Assembly (NCBI RefSeq): GCF_001305515.1
Contig: NZ_LJYW01000001.1
Location: forward strand, 2,180,911-2,244,910
Direction of reading: 5' to 3'
Source: Prosthecodimorpha hirschii
Lineage (GTDB): Bacteria > Pseudomonadota > Alphaproteobacteria > Rhizobiales > Ancalomicrobiaceae
DNA length: 64,000 bases
The translations under genes and the position numbers were made by a program. This document shows positions 18,883-29,248 of this stretch, one piece after another (position 1 is the first letter of the stretch; every line of letters starts with the position of its first letter). Below the pieces are notes generated by a model. The model worked only from the letters and a program-made list of their open reading frames with translations, ran no database searches and had not been told where the DNA came from.

Positions 18883-19845
18883 ATGACCGGACTGCCCGAT
18901 CCCGCCCTCTTCCGTCCCGACGCCATCCCGGAGGAGACCCGCCGGCTCAATGCCGAGATCACGGCGAAGATCGAGGCCCTGCCGGATGTCTGGAGTTTCC
19001 CGGCCCATGTGGTGCGCGACCGGCGCGCCCGCGGCCTCGGGCCCTTTCCGCCGGCGCCGAAATCGGCGCGCGCCGAGACGTTCGACATCGACGGCCCGCG
19101 CGGGCCGATCACGCTGCGCGCGATCGCGCCGGCGGAGGGTCCGACCCGCGGCGTCTATCTGCATATCCACGGCGGCGGCTGGACCCTCGGTGCCGCCGAC
19201 CAGCAGGACCCGCGGCTGGAACGGATCGCCGATGCGACCGGGCTGACCGCGGTATCGGTCGACTACCGGCTCGCGCCCGAGCATCCCTATCCGGCCGGCC
19301 CGGACGATTGCGAGGCGGCTGCGCTCTGGCTGCTCGGCGAGGGCCGGACGCGGTTCGAGACCGGGCGGCTGGCGATCGGCGGCGAATCGGCCGGCGCGCA
19401 TCTCGCCGTCGTGACCCTGTTGCGCCTGCGCGACCGGCACGGTCTGACCCCGTTCCACGCGGCCAATCTGGTCGCGGGCTGCTTCGATCTGGCGCTGACG
19501 CCGAGCGCGCGCCGCTTCGGGCTCGAGAAGCTGGTCCTGTCGACCCGCGACATCACCATGTTCGTCCGCCATTTCCTGCTGCGCGGCGGCGATCCGGCCG
19601 ATCCGGACATCTCGCCGCTGCAGGCCGACCTTGCCGGCCTGCCGCCCGCGCTGTTCTCGGTCGGCACCCGCGATGCGCTGCTCGACGACAGCCTGTTCAT
19701 GGCGGCACGCTGGAGCGCGGCCGGCAACGCAGCGGAACTTGCCGTCTATCCGGGCGGCTGCCACGTCTTCCAGGCCTTTCCGTCCGGCCAGACCGAACAG
19801 AGCCTGGCGCGGATGGACCGGTTCCTCGCGCAGCACAGCCGATGA
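18883..19845 (+). CDS. alpha/beta hydrolase-3 (HSL-type esterase)
   Basis: A 320-residue esterase of the hormone-sensitive-lipase family. The oxyanion motif HGGGW is at 96-100, [14 protein letters not shown] at about 125-138, nucleophile Ser169 in [10 protein letters not shown], Asp264 in GTRDALLDD and His294 in [10 protein letters not shown]. All catalytic residues are present and no signal peptide is seen, so it is cytoplasmic. The substrate is likely a small ester; nothing nearby narrows it. Confidence 0.88.
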   Translation: MTGLPDPALFRPDAIPEETRRLNAEITAKIEALPDVWSFPAHVVRDRRARGLGPFPPAPKSARAETFDIDGPRGPITLRAIAPAEGPTRGVYLHIHGGGWTLGAADQQDPRLERIADATGLTAVSVDYRLAPEHPYPAGPDDCEAAALWLLGEGRTRFETGRLAIGGESAGAHLAVVTLLRLRDRHGLTPFHAANLVAGCFDLALTPSARRFGLEKLVLSTRDITMFVRHFLLRGGDPADPDISPLQADLAGLPPALFSVGTRDALLDDSLFMAARWSAAGNAAELAVYPGGCHVFQAFPSGQTEQSLARMDRFLAQHSR

Positions 19846-20011
19846 ACGTGACACGCCCGCATCGCCGGGAGACAAAGCCGCATGGCGGAGCGGCCCGGCC
19901 GCTTTCTCGCCGCAATGGATGGTCAGGAAGCGGTGGGTTACGAATGCCGTACCCCATTGAACCAATCCGTCCGGATGGGCTATGACGGGCACCGATCAGC
20001 CCCGGGGGTCG

Positions 20012-20671
20012 ATGAGAACCATGATGAATGTCCTGAAAAGCGTCGTGAAGCAGGTGGTCGTCACGACGATGACTGCGGTCATGACGCTCCTCGGTATGGC
20101 CGTCGGCTCGGCCGTGGCACAGGGTGCCAAGAGCGGCGACGGAATCGTGACCGACGGCTGGATCAAGATCTGCCGGACGGACGAGAAGGCCAAGAAGGAG
20201 CTGTGCCAGACCGGATACGATCTGCGCACCACCAGCGGCCAGTTCCTGGCCTCCTTCTCGCTGATGGAAATGACCGGCGAGGCGCGCAAGATCGTCCGCC
20301 TGATCGTTCCGACCGGTCTTCTGCTGCAGCCGGGCCTCAAGGTCCAGGTCGACGACGGCAAGGCCGAAGAAGGCAAGTTCGGCTGGTGTGCCCCCGACGG
20401 CTGCGTCGTGCAGCTGGTGGCGAGCGACCCGTTCGTGGCGGCGCTCAAGAAGGGCAATGCCATCGTGGTCAACGCGCAGGGCCAGGCCGCCAATGCGGTT
20501 GCCTTCAACTTCCCGCTGGCGACCTACAAGTCGGCCAACGAGGGCAAGCCGATCGACCAGGAAACCTTCAAGAAGCGCCAGGAGGCGATCGCCGCCGAGG
20601 TGAATGCCAAGCGGCAGTCGATCGAGGATCAGCTGCGCGCCGCCCAGCGCAAGGCGCAGCAGCAGCAGTGA
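20012..20671 (+). CDS. invasion-associated locus B (IalB) family protein
   Basis: A 219-residue exported protein. A signal peptide covers about residues 1-36 (hydrophobic TAVMTLLGMAVGSAVAQG). The mature part has the IalB pattern: GWIKICRTDE, LCQTGYD, then VPTGLLLQPGLKVQVDDGK and FGWCAPDGCVVQL, with paired cysteines likely to be disulphide-bonded in the periplasm. The C-terminal 30 residues are a charged, Gln-rich helix. ATG 20012, preceded by GGGGG, is preferred over 19982. IalB proteins were named from Bartonella erythrocyte invasion, but free-living Hyphomicrobiales carry many, so no host interaction is implied. An intrinsic terminator follows. Confidence 0.85.
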   Translation: MRTMMNVLKSVVKQVVVTTMTAVMTLLGMAVGSAVAQGAKSGDGIVTDGWIKICRTDEKAKKELCQTGYDLRTTSGQFLASFSLMEMTGEARKIVRLIVPTGLLLQPGLKVQVDDGKAEEGKFGWCAPDGCVVQLVASDPFVAALKKGNAIVVNAQGQAANAVAFNFPLATYKSANEGKPIDQETFKKRQEAIAAEVNAKRQSIEDQLRAAQRKAQQQQ

Positions 20672-21361
20672 GCCGGCGCGCCCGTTCCGGGCGCGATACC
20701 ACCGGTCTTGGCGCCAATCCGGCGGGCCCCTCCTGGGGCCCGTTTGCGTTTGTGAGCACGCCTTCGTTTCCGGGCACGCCGTCGTGTTCGGCACGCAGTG
20801 GTGTCCGGGCCAGGAATCGTTTCCGGGCACGCCTCCGTCTGGGACAGAAGGACCGAGCCGCATCGCTTCGGCGGCTATCGCCGTCCGGAAGCCGAGACGG
20901 TGCCGGAAGCAGAGACCGCGTCGAAATCGGAGACCGTGCACCCGGCGGCCCGCCGGCCTCCGCGAGAGGCCGCGTTGCCGGTGGCGGGCTCCGTCGCCCG
21001 TGGGATCCCCCCTGTCGCGGCCATCGGGAGCGCACCGGGCCTGGACGGATCGCATCCCTGCGGAAAGATGGCTTGGATTGGCGCCGCCGGTTCACCCTTC
21101 GGCGGCGAACGGACCTGCTCGCGCATGAGCGCGCTACGCCGACCCCGCGGGCGCCGTCGGCTTCGTTCGCGCCTGCCCGGCAAGGCCGCCAAGCGCGGCG
21201 CCGGGGATTCCACCCGCAGTGCCGCGGCGCGCGGACCGCATCGCCCCGTTTCGATGCCGTTCCGTCGTCGCCACAGCCATACGGATCGTGCCGATCCGCT
21301 TCTGCCGGTGCCGTCCGATCGATTATGGGGCCGACCCGACAGGCCGACCCGATCGGATCGG
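20672..21361. other. 690-base gene-poor stretch
   Basis: After the ialB terminator there is a 17-base direct repeat (TCGTTTCCGGGCACGCC at 20764-20780 and 20817-20833). No frame on either strand looks like a protein family. The right part lies downstream of the minus-strand MerR gene. Confidence 0.5.
20723..20753 (+). terminator. intrinsic terminator after the IalB-family gene
   Basis: CGGGCCCC at 20723-20730 and GGGGCCCG at 20735-20742 form a perfect 8-bp stem with a TCCT loop, followed by TTTGCGTTT. It lies 52 bases after the stop codon. Confidence 0.8.
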
Positions 21362-21829
21362 TCAGTTCCGGGTCTTCTCGCGCGTCTTGATCATGTCGGC
21401 GACCTGGCCGACCGTCGTCTTCAGTTCGTCAAGCGCCAGCTCGCAATCCCGCTTCTGGGCCTCGAGCACGCCGATCTGTTCGTTGAACTTCTTCAGGGCG
21501 ACACGCAATTGCGTGAGCTGATTGTCCTTCAGGTCGTAGAGATCGAGCACTTCCTTGATCTCGGTCAGAGAGAACCCGACCCGCTTGCCCATCAGGACAA
21601 GTTTCAGCCTGGCCCGATCCCGCCGATTGTAGATTCGATTGAGCCCCTCGCGCCGCGGGTTCAGCAGCCCCTTGTCCTCGTAGAAGCGCAAGGTGCGCAA
21701 GGTCACATCGAATTCACGCGCCAGATCGCCAATCGTAAACCAAGCCTGCCGCGCTTCAACGGAACCGCCCGGCAGACGCTCCACATCATCGGACCCCGAC
21801 TTTTCAGCCGTCCGTGCATTCGTACCCAT
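21362..21829 (-). CDS. MerR-family transcription regulator
   Basis: A 155-residue regulator. The winged helix at about 30-100 (WFTIGDLAREFDVTLRTLRF, YEDKGLL, RIYNRRDRARL) is followed by a long coiled coil (about 105-150). No effector cysteines are evident. It resembles the LiuR-like MerR proteins of Alphaproteobacteria that control branched-chain amino-acid or fatty-acid breakdown, but no such genes are adjacent, so the regulon is unknown. Two palindromes in its own promoter region (21897-21934) suggest autoregulation. Confidence 0.8.
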   Translation of the reverse strand: MGTNARTAEKSGSDDVERLPGGSVEARQAWFTIGDLAREFDVTLRTLRFYEDKGLLNPRREGLNRIYNRRDRARLKLVLMGKRVGFSLTEIKEVLDLYDLKDNQLTQLRVALKKFNEQIGVLEAQKRDCELALDELKTTVGQVADMIKTREKTRN

Positions 21830-22248
21830 GGGAACAGCTCCTATCTCGAAAGAGAATCGAGAGAAGTTCCCCCACCCCGGACCATCATTATTTTTTATAT
21901 CAGATCAGGTGATATTATGTACCTCACGTGAGGTCAAGAGTGGCGGGATCGATCGGCGCCGGTTTTGGTGCATCGCCGCCATCCCGTCCGGGCATTGCTG
22001 ACCGGTTCCTGTCGGACCCGCCGCGACCGTTTTCGGCTCCGCGACAGGACATCCGCAGCCGCGCGGCACGCCATTCCGGGTCGCAGTCGAAGTGGCGAAT
22101 CATTAACGGAGGTTTCCCAACTGTTCATGGGTCCTGCGGGGGTTAACCCGTTGTTTACCATGACAGCCTGAATCTGCTTCCGGTGACGGCGGCGGGCGCC
22201 GAATCGCCCGATCGGAATTTCGGCGCCCCGCCCTCGATGAGGTCGCAC
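21830..22248. other. divergent region between merR and podJ-like genes
   Basis: The stretch holds an AT-rich patch and two palindromes near 21897-21934 and otherwise no gene. It should carry both promoters. Confidence 0.5.
21897..21934. promoter_or_regulatory. pair of palindromes, candidate MerR operator
   Basis: ATATCA at 21897-21902 faces TGATAT at 21910-21915, and ACCTCACGTGAGGT at 21921-21934 is a perfect 14-base palindrome. They lie in an AT-rich patch 70-105 bases upstream of the merR start, where a MerR regulator usually binds its promoter. Binding is inferred from position only. Confidence 0.4.
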
Positions 22249-25200
22249 ATGACGTGGAGTGTCCGCGGGATCGACGACGAGGCCAGGGAACGTGCGCTCG
22301 GTGAAGCCCGGCGCGCGGGGTTGTCGGTTGGCGAATGGCTGAATTCGGTCATTCTGGACCGGCGTCAGGATCCGTCGACGGCCGTGCCGGCCGGAGGGAC
22401 CGGATCGGCGGCCCCTGCCAGTCCGATGGCGCTCGAAGTCGAACGGAAACTCGCCGAACTGACCGAGCGGCTGCAGCGGCTGAGTGCCACGCCGCCTGCC
22501 GGACCCCGCACGACGGCCCCGTCCGCAGCCATCGCCGCGCCCGTGCTCCCGGTCCAGGCCGCCCCGAGCCCGATGCCGGCCGCCGCGCAGGCCGCGGTGC
22601 CGGCCGCCGCAGCGGGACGGGCGATGGACGATCCCGAAGCGATCGCCCGCGCCCTCGCCAGACTGATCGGCACCCCGAGACCCGAGGAACCGGCACGGAC
22701 GGCCGCCGGCCGCCCGGCCGAGATGCCCTATGTCACCCCCGATCCGGTCGCGCACCCGCCCGCGCGCGCCGAAAGCGCGCCGTCCGGCGGACGCGGCAGC
22801 CCGGAGGGCGGCGACCGCACGACCGGGCTGTTGAAGACCCTCGAAAGCCTCGACGCGCGCCTGCGCAATCTCCGCGCCGCCGCATCGTCGCCGGAGACGG
22901 CCACGCAACGCGGCGGCGAGGCGACGACCGCGTCGTCGATGGCCACGTTGTCGGCGACCGCGGCGCCCCCGGCCGGACGCCCCGAATCCCGGATCCCGGC
23001 CGGCGCCCCCGCCACGCTGGAGCCGGCCGCCCGACCCGTTCCGACCGCCCGGACGGAAACGTCCGTCCGCCCCACCATGGCCGCTCCGGCCGAGCCCGGA
23101 GCGCTCCTGTCGGGCCGGCTCGACCTCCTTCAAAGCGCGATCGCGGAGATCACGGCGCGCCGCCAGGCCCTTGCCGCCGAAACCGGTTCCGGCGCCATGG
23201 AGCGGCCCGGACCGCAGTCGATCGCCGTTTCGGCCGCCCCGCCGATCGCCTCCGCCGCGCCGCGCCTCCCCGAACAGAGCGCGCCAGCACCGCGGACCCA
23301 GGCGCCGCTGCCGCACGTGCCGCTGCCGCAGGCGCCGCAGGTCCAGGCCCCCCTGGGCGCGGCGATCCCGCCGATGCCGTCTGCGGCCATCCCCAGCATG
23401 GCCGAGATCGAACGGCATTTCCGCGCCCTGGCCGAACGGATCGACGGATTGGCCGCCCGGCAGGATCCGGTCGGGCCGACCGACCTCCTCGACGAGATCC
23501 GCGCCTTCCGGGCCGACATGGAACGCCACGGCCGCCATCCGACGGCCGCCGACCTGAGCCTGGTCGAGACGATCGTCGGTCGCGTCGACGCGTTGGCGGC
23601 CACGCGGATCGAGCCGAGCCTGCTCGATCCCCTGGTGCTGGAGATCGCGCGGCTGCGCGACGCCATCGCGCAGGCCGATCCGCAGCCCGGCTTCGCCCGC
23701 CTGGAAGCGGGGCTCGGCCATGTCGTCGCGCGCGTCGACGATCTCGGCCGCCACGGCGTCGAGCGGGACGCGGCCGACCGCGCCATCCTGAGCGCCATCG
23801 CGACGGAACTCGGCGCCCTGCGCAGCCGGCTCGAAGACCTGCCGGATGCCGGCGAGGTCGCCGGGCTGCGTGCGCTGGTCGCCAGCGTCGCCGGTCAGGT
23901 CGAGACCTTCGGGGCCGACGCCGCCGAGGCGCGCCGCCTCGCCGCCGGTCTCGAGGAGATCCGGCAGGCACTCGGCGCCTTCGATGCCGGCGGCCTGGTC
24001 CGCCTGTTCGACCAGCGGCTGACCGAGATCACCGAGAAGATCGCGGCCCTGGAGAGCCGGCCCGGACCGGGCATCGCCCCGGATCGGCTGGAAGCGCTGA
24101 TCGACGAGTTGCGGGCGATCCGGGCGGGTAGCGGCACCGCGGAGGCCCTGCAGGCGATCGAGGATCAGACCTTCGAGGTGACCCGCCGGCTTGCCGCCAT
24201 CGAGGCCGCCGCGCGGCGCGACGACAATGCCGTGATCACGGCCCGCATCGCCTCTCTGGCCGAGCAGCTCGACCGGCTGGGCGAAAGAACCCCGGACGCG
24301 AGCCAGGTCGCGGCCATCCAGACCGCGATCGCCGACCTGGTCGAACGGCTCGACCGGGCCGAGGCGCCCCGCTCCGGCGCCACGCCCCAATTCGGGGCGA
24401 TCGAGGCGCTGCTGCATCGCATCGACGAGCAGATGGCCGGCCTCAGGCCGTCGCACCATCTCGACATGATGGAAGCCTTCGAGGCGCGCGTCACGTCCCT
24501 CGTCGACAAGCTCGACCGGCTCGAACTGCGCCCGTTCGCGGGCCTCGATCCGAGCGCGCTCGCCCGCGAGATCGCCGCGCTGCGCACCGAGATCGCCCGT
24601 TCGGTGGCGCAGCCTCCCTCCGCCGCGATCGAGGCGCGCCTCAACGAGCTCGGCGACCGGATCGATCGGGCACGCATCACCGTCGACGAGCGGGCGATGG
24701 TTCTGATCGAGGAGCAGCTCGGGCGCCTCAATCGGCAGATCGAGGAGAGCGAGAGCCGCAATTCCGGGCTTGGCGCCATCGAGGAAACCCTGACGCGCAT
24801 CCAGATGATCCTGTCGGAACAACAGGATCTGACCGTGGAGGCAGCCCGTCAGGTGGCGCGCGAGGCGCTGTCCGAGATCGCCGGAGTGACCGAGGATCGC
24901 GGAACCCTGGCCGCCGTCGAGGCGCTGCGGGCCGAGATGGCCGCCCTTCAGAACGGCATGCGCGAGCATGAGGCCGCCGCGGCGACCACGCTCCGCTCGG
25001 TCCACGACGCCCTGGCGGCGGTGATCCAGCGGCTCGGCGCCGTCGAGGGCCGGGCCGCGTCGCCGCCGGCCGCCGAACTGCTGGCGAGCCTGCAGACCGG
25101 CCTTTTGCGCGCCGAACAGAGCCGCGCGGCCACGGAGGATGCCCGTCCGCTGGCCGTCGGATCCGGCAAGCCCGGCCTGCGCGGTCGCGCGGCCGATCCG

Positions 25201-26775
25201 GAGGCGGCATCGCCCGACCGGCGGACCGGCGACGCCGACGAGACGACCGTCGCGGTGCCGCGGCGCACCGACTTCATCGCCGCGGCGCGCCGGGCCGCGC
25301 AGGCCGCCCAGCAGGCGGAGACGCTGCCGGTCGAGGAACCGTATGTCGAGCCGCAGCCCGGCCCGCAGGACGACGGCCCGGTGCCCGAGGACAATCCGCG
25401 CGGTCCGCTGGCGCGGATCGGCGCCGCCCTGCGCGGCCGGCGCCGTCCGCTGATGCTGGCGGCCGCGGCCGTGCTGCTCGCCGTCTTCGCCTTGCAGATG
25501 CTGCCTGGCCAGCGCCAGACCGAGACCGCCGGGACGGCCGCGAAGGCGCCGCAGGTGGCCGAACTCGGCAAGCCGGTGCGAGACCCCGCCGGGACCGCCG
25601 CCCCGTCCGCCACCCCGACGACCGGGGGCAGCCCGGTGGCCGGGGGTAGCCCGGTGGCCGGGGGCACCCCGGTGGCCGGCGGCTCGCCGCCAGCCCTCGT
25701 TGCGCCCTCCCAAACCGGCAGCGCCAGCCTGGCACCGCCGTCGACCCCGCCCGGCGGCTTCATCGACGCCCCGCGCCCGTCGATCGCACCGGGCGGCTTC
25801 GCAACGGCTCCGACGGTGACGCCCGAGGCGGGTGTGCAGCCGGTCCGCATCGCGGCCCCGCCGCCCTCGCTCGCCGCCGATCCGATCATCACCGGCGGCA
25901 TCCAAAAGGCCATCGAGGACCAGGGCGGCACTGCCGCCCTCGAGCCGCCCGAGGCGATCGGCTCGTCCGCGCTGCGCAAGGCGGCCGCGGCGGGCGACGT
26001 CAAGGCGCAGTTCGAGGTCGGCATGCGCTATGCCGAAGGCCGCGGCGTGACCGCCGATCCGAAGGAAGCCGCGCTCTGGTATCAGCGCGCCGCCGACCGG
26101 GGCTTCCCGCCGGCCCAGTACCGGCTCGGCTCCGCCTACGAGAAGGGCCACATGGGCACGCGCGATCCGATCCAGGCGCGCCGCTGGTACCTGTCGGCGG
26201 CCGAGAAGGGCAATGTGCGCGCCATGCACAATCTCGGCGTGCTGTTCGCCAACGACCGCGACATGACCAATGCGGTGCCGTGGTTCCAGAAGGCGGCGGA
26301 ATACGGCCTGCGCGACAGCCAGTTCAACCTCGGCATCATCTATGCGCTCGGCTCGGGCGTGAAGCAGGACCTCGCCGTCTCCTACAAATGGTTCGGCCTC
26401 TCGGCGCTGCAGGGCGACAAGGACGCCGAGAAGAAGCGCGACGAGGTGGCCGGCCATCTCGACAAGAGCAATCTCGCGGCCGCCAAGGCCGCCGTCGAGG
26501 TGTTCCGGGCCCGCCCGGCGGACCGGACCGCCAACGAGGAGGCGACGGTCTGGATCGAACCCGGCGCCCCGCAGGCGGGCCTCGGCCCGGCCGACACGAT
26601 CCAGCGCGTCCAGGCGCTGCTGCAGTCCCGCGGCCTCTATGGCGGGGCGATCACCGGCACGCTCGACGACAAGACCCGGCAGGCGGTCAGAACCCAGCAG
26701 CGCAAGCTGAACATGAAGCCGACCGGCGAGCCCGACGAAGCCTTCCTGAGAGCCCTGCAGGGCAACGCGACCTGA
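22249..26775 (+). CDS. PodJ-like polar organiser: coiled coil, membrane span, Sel1 repeats, peptidoglycan-binding domain
   Basis: A 1508-residue protein. It starts MTWSVRGIDDEARERALGEA, the conserved N-terminus of this family, so ATG 22249 (GAGG just upstream) is chosen over GTG 22183 and ATG 22237. An Ala/Pro-rich linker (about 45-330) leads to a long coiled-coil array (about 380-960) with repeated LxEEIxxLRxxI-type heptads. One membrane helix (about 1066-1085) separates it from the periplasmic part: a Pro/Gly linker containing a 21-base tandem repeat (SPVAGG, 25624-25690), four Sel1 repeats (about 1240-1410) and a C-terminal PG_binding_1 domain. Such proteins mark a pole and recruit polarity factors. 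No flagellar or pilus genes are adjacent. Confidence 0.82.
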   Translation: MTWSVRGIDDEARERALGEARRAGLSVGEWLNSVILDRRQDPSTAVPAGGTGSAAPASPMALEVERKLAELTERLQRLSATPPAGPRTTAPSAAIAAPVLPVQAAPSPMPAAAQAAVPAAAAGRAMDDPEAIARALARLIGTPRPEEPARTAAGRPAEMPYVTPDPVAHPPARAESAPSGGRGSPEGGDRTTGLLKTLESLDARLRNLRAAASSPETATQRGGEATTASSMATLSATAAPPAGRPESRIPAGAPATLEPAARPVPTARTETSVRPTMAAPAEPGALLSGRLDLLQSAIAEITARRQALAAETGSGAMERPGPQSIAVSAAPPIASAAPRLPEQSAPAPRTQAPLPHVPLPQAPQVQAPLGAAIPPMPSAAIPSMAEIERHFRALAERIDGLAARQDPVGPTDLLDEIRAFRADMERHGRHPTAADLSLVETIVGRVDALAATRIEPSLLDPLVLEIARLRDAIAQADPQPGFARLEAGLGHVVARVDDLGRHGVERDAADRAILSAIATELGALRSRLEDLPDAGEVAGLRALVASVAGQVETFGADAAEARRLAAGLEEIRQALGAFDAGGLVRLFDQRLTEITEKIAALESRPGPGIAPDRLEALIDELRAIRAGSGTAEALQAIEDQTFEVTRRLAAIEAAARRDDNAVITARIASLAEQLDRLGERTPDASQVAAIQTAIADLVERLDRAEAPRSGATPQFGAIEALLHRIDEQMAGLRPSHHLDMMEAFEARVTSLVDKLDRLELRPFAGLDPSALAREIAALRTEIARSVAQPPSAAIEARLNELGDRIDRARITVDERAMVLIEEQLGRLNRQIEESESRNSGLGAIEETLTRIQMILSEQQDLTVEAARQVAREALSEIAGVTEDRGTLAAVEALRAEMAALQNGMREHEAAAATTLRSVHDALAAVIQRLGAVEGRAASPPAAELLASLQTGLLRAEQSRAATEDARPLAVGSGKPGLRGRAADPEAASPDRRTGDADETTVAVPRRTDFIAAARRAAQAAQQAETLPVEEPYVEPQPGPQDDGPVPEDNPRGPLARIGAALRGRRRPLMLAAAAVLLAVFALQMLPGQRQTETAGTAAKAPQVAELGKPVRDPAGTAAPSATPTTGGSPVAGGSPVAGGTPVAGGSPPALVAPSQTGSASLAPPSTPPGGFIDAPRPSIAPGGFATAPTVTPEAGVQPVRIAAPPPSLAADPIITGGIQKAIEDQGGTAALEPPEAIGSSALRKAAAAGDVKAQFEVGMRYAEGRGVTADPKEAALWYQRAADRGFPPAQYRLGSAYEKGHMGTRDPIQARRWYLSAAEKGNVRAMHNLGVLFANDRDMTNAVPWFQKAAEYGLRDSQFNLGIIYALGSGVKQDLAVSYKWFGLSALQGDKDAEKKRDEVAGHLDKSNLAAAKAAVEVFRARPADRTANEEATVWIEPGAPQAGLGPADTIQRVQALLQSRGLYGGAITGTLDDKTRQAVRTQQRKLNMKPTGEPDEAFLRALQGNAT

Positions 26776-26794
26776 TTCGGGCCGCGGCCTCCGG

Positions 26795-28171
26795 TCAGCG
26801 CGCCCCGAAGGTTTCGGCGGCGCGCCGACGGCTGATCCAGCCGAGCGACAGGCCGCGCACGCCGAGGAAGATCAGGAGGGCCAGCCAGAGCCCGTGATTG
26901 CCGAAGGCGGGCATCAGCAGTGCCCAGGCCGCCAGATAGACGACCAGCGATACGAGCATCATGTTGCGCATGTCGCGCGACCAGGTGGCGCCGATGAAGA
27001 CGCCGTCCATCTGGAAGGCCAGCACGCCGGCGAGCGGCGTCAGCGCGGCCCAGACGAGATAGAGCCGCGCCGTTTCCGCCACCGCGGTCGCCGAGGTCAT
27101 CAAGGCCAGCAGCGCCGGACCGGCCGCCCAGAGCGTGGCGCTGACCAGGCCGGCGAGGGCGAAGCCCCAGATGGCCGTCAGAATCAGGGCGCGATCGTAG
27201 ATGTCGCGCCGGCGGGCGCCGACGGCGCGGCCGACGAAGGTCTCGGCGGCAGCCGCGAACCCGTCCAGGAAGTAGCCGCCGAACAGGAAGAACTTCTCCA
27301 GGATGGCGTTGGCGGCCAGCACCAGGTCGCCCTGCAGCGCGCTCTGCCGGGTGAAGAAGGCGAAGGCGGCGAGCAGCACGAAGGACCGGATCATGATGTC
27401 GCGGTTGGTGCCGAGCATGGCGAGGACGGCGGGACGGTCGATCACGCGCGCCCAGCCCGGCCAGGCCGAGCGGTCCCGGGTCCGGGCCAGCAGGGCGAGC
27501 CCGAGCGCGAGCGTGACCGCATCGGCGGCGACCGCCGCCCAGGCCGCACCGGCCACGCCCCAGCCGGCCCCGAGCACCAGTCCGACCGCCGCCGCCACGT
27601 TGACGCCGTTGAGCACCGTCTGCAGCACGAGCCCGGCGCCGGCCCGGCCGAGACCGAGCAGCCAGCCGAACAGCGCGAAATTGGCCAGCACCAGCGGGGC
27701 GCCGAGGAGGCGGATCAGCACATAGGTGGCCATCGCCTCCATGACCGCCGGGCTGCCGCCGAAGACGGCGCGTCCGGCCAGCGCGGCCGCCGGGGCCGCC
27801 AGCATCATCAGGAGGCCGGCGAGACCGGCGAGGACCAGCGCGCGCATGAGCGTCGCCAGCATTTCCGGCCGATCGCCGCGGCCGACCGCCTGCGCGGTCA
27901 GGCCCGTCGTGCCGGATCGGAGGAAGTTGAAGGTGGTGAAGCCGACATCGCAGATCACCGAGCCGATCGCCACGCCGCCGATCAGGGCGGGCTCGCCGAG
28001 GCGGCCGACCACCGCCATGTCGACCAGGCCGACCAGCGGCGTGGTCATGTAGCCGAGCGTCATCGGCACCGCGATGGCGAGAACGGCGCGATGGTCGGGC
28101 GCCCGCAAGTCCGGTTGCCCGAAGTCGGGCGGCCTGAACTCGGGCGGATGGGGGATGGCGCTGGACGTCAT
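26795..28171 (-). CDS. MATE-family (DinF-like) efflux transporter
   Basis: A 458-residue transporter with twelve hydrophobic segments in two halves. The first half starts VLAIAVPMTLGYMTTPLVGL and VDMAVVGRLG; the second has TNRDIMIRSFVLLAAFAFFT. This matches the MATE fold, with the DinF/NorM branch most likely. It exports cationic drugs or metabolites using a proton or sodium gradient; the substrate is unknown. ATG 28171 is preferred; the upstream in-frame ATG at 28345 would overlap the divergent deacetylase gene. Confidence 0.85.
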   Translation of the reverse strand: MTSSAIPHPPEFRPPDFGQPDLRAPDHRAVLAIAVPMTLGYMTTPLVGLVDMAVVGRLGEPALIGGVAIGSVICDVGFTTFNFLRSGTTGLTAQAVGRGDRPEMLATLMRALVLAGLAGLLMMLAAPAAALAGRAVFGGSPAVMEAMATYVLIRLLGAPLVLANFALFGWLLGLGRAGAGLVLQTVLNGVNVAAAVGLVLGAGWGVAGAAWAAVAADAVTLALGLALLARTRDRSAWPGWARVIDRPAVLAMLGTNRDIMIRSFVLLAAFAFFTRQSALQGDLVLAANAILEKFFLFGGYFLDGFAAAAETFVGRAVGARRRDIYDRALILTAIWGFALAGLVSATLWAAGPALLALMTSATAVAETARLYLVWAALTPLAGVLAFQMDGVFIGATWSRDMRNMMLVSLVVYLAAWALLMPAFGNHGLWLALLIFLGVRGLSLGWISRRRAAETFGAR

Positions 28172-28325
28172 GGCGGCGACCTTTGCGGCAGGTCCGTCGA
28201 TCCGGCAAGCCCCGGCCGCCTCATGGCTGGATGCCACCGATGCGTCGCCGGCCGGCCGGAAAGGCTGTCCGGCCTTTCCGGCCGGGACCGTTCCGCCGGC
28301 GCGCCGCGAGCGATAGACTCGCGCC

Positions 28326-29225
28326 ATGCTGCCGATCGTGCACAATCCCCACTACGACGCGGACTTTCCGCCGAGCCACCGCTTCCCGATGGCCAAGTTC
28401 CGGCGCATCGCCGAGATCCTGGTCGAGGACGGACTGGCGGCGGCCGGCGCGTTCCACGTTCCGGCCGAGGCGCCGGCCGGCTGGATCGGGCTCGCCCATG
28501 ATCCGGCCTATGTCGACCAGGTCTTCGGCGCCGCCGTGCCCGACCGGGTCGCGCGCGAGATCGGCTTCGCCATGACGCCGCGTGTCGCCCGGCGCGCGCG
28601 CACGGCTTCGGCCGGCACCGTCATGACCGGCCGGCTCGCGCTCGAACACGGGCTCGCCTGCAACACGGCCGGCGGCAGCCACCACGCCCGGCGCGAGCAG
28701 GGCTCCGGATTCTGCGTCTTCAACGACGTCGCGGTCGCGATCCGCGTGCTCCAGGCCGACGGCCTGATCGGGCGCGCGCTGGTGGTCGATCTCGACGTGC
28801 ACCAGGGCGACGGCACCGCGGCGATCTTCGCCGGCGACGACGCCGTCTTCACGCTGTCGATGCATGCCGAGCGCAACTTCCCGGCCCGCAAGGTTCCGTC
28901 CGATCTCGATATCGCCCTCGCCGACGACACCTCCGACGAGGCCTATCTGGCGGCCCTGGCGGCGATCCTGCCGGATGCGATCGACCGGCACCGGCCGGAC
29001 ATCGTCTTCTACAATGCCGGCGTCGACCCGCATGTCGAGGATCGGCTCGGCCGGCTGGCGCTGTCCGACGCGGGCCTCGCCGAGCGCGACCGGCGGGTGA
29101 TCGGGACCGTGCGCGATCGGGAACTGCCGCTCGCCTGCGTGCTCGGCGGCGGCTATCAGGACGATATCGACCGGCTGGCGCGCCGGCACACCATCATCCA
29201 CCGCGTCGCACGCGGCTTCGTCTGA
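28326..29225 (+). CDS. histone-deacetylase superfamily amidohydrolase
   Basis: A 299-residue zinc hydrolase of the HDAC/AcuC/Aph fold, closest in length to class IV-like bacterial members. The active-site pair is in [19 protein letters not shown], the zinc ligands in [13 protein letters not shown] (Asp and His) and in YNAGVDPH (Asp), and the late GGGYQDD loop is intact. Bacterial members deacetylate acetylpolyamines, acetyl-lysine enzymes or acetoin-related substrates; which one applies cannot be read here. It is divergent from the MATE gene, 154 bases away. Confidence 0.87.
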   Translation: MLPIVHNPHYDADFPPSHRFPMAKFRRIAEILVEDGLAAAGAFHVPAEAPAGWIGLAHDPAYVDQVFGAAVPDRVAREIGFAMTPRVARRARTASAGTVMTGRLALEHGLACNTAGGSHHARREQGSGFCVFNDVAVAIRVLQADGLIGRALVVDLDVHQGDGTAAIFAGDDAVFTLSMHAERNFPARKVPSDLDIALADDTSDEAYLAALAAILPDAIDRHRPDIVFYNAGVDPHVEDRLGRLALSDAGLAERDRRVIGTVRDRELPLACVLGGGYQDDIDRLARRHTIIHRVARGFV

Positions 29226-29248
29226 TCGCCGGCGCGGGGGCGCTCCGG

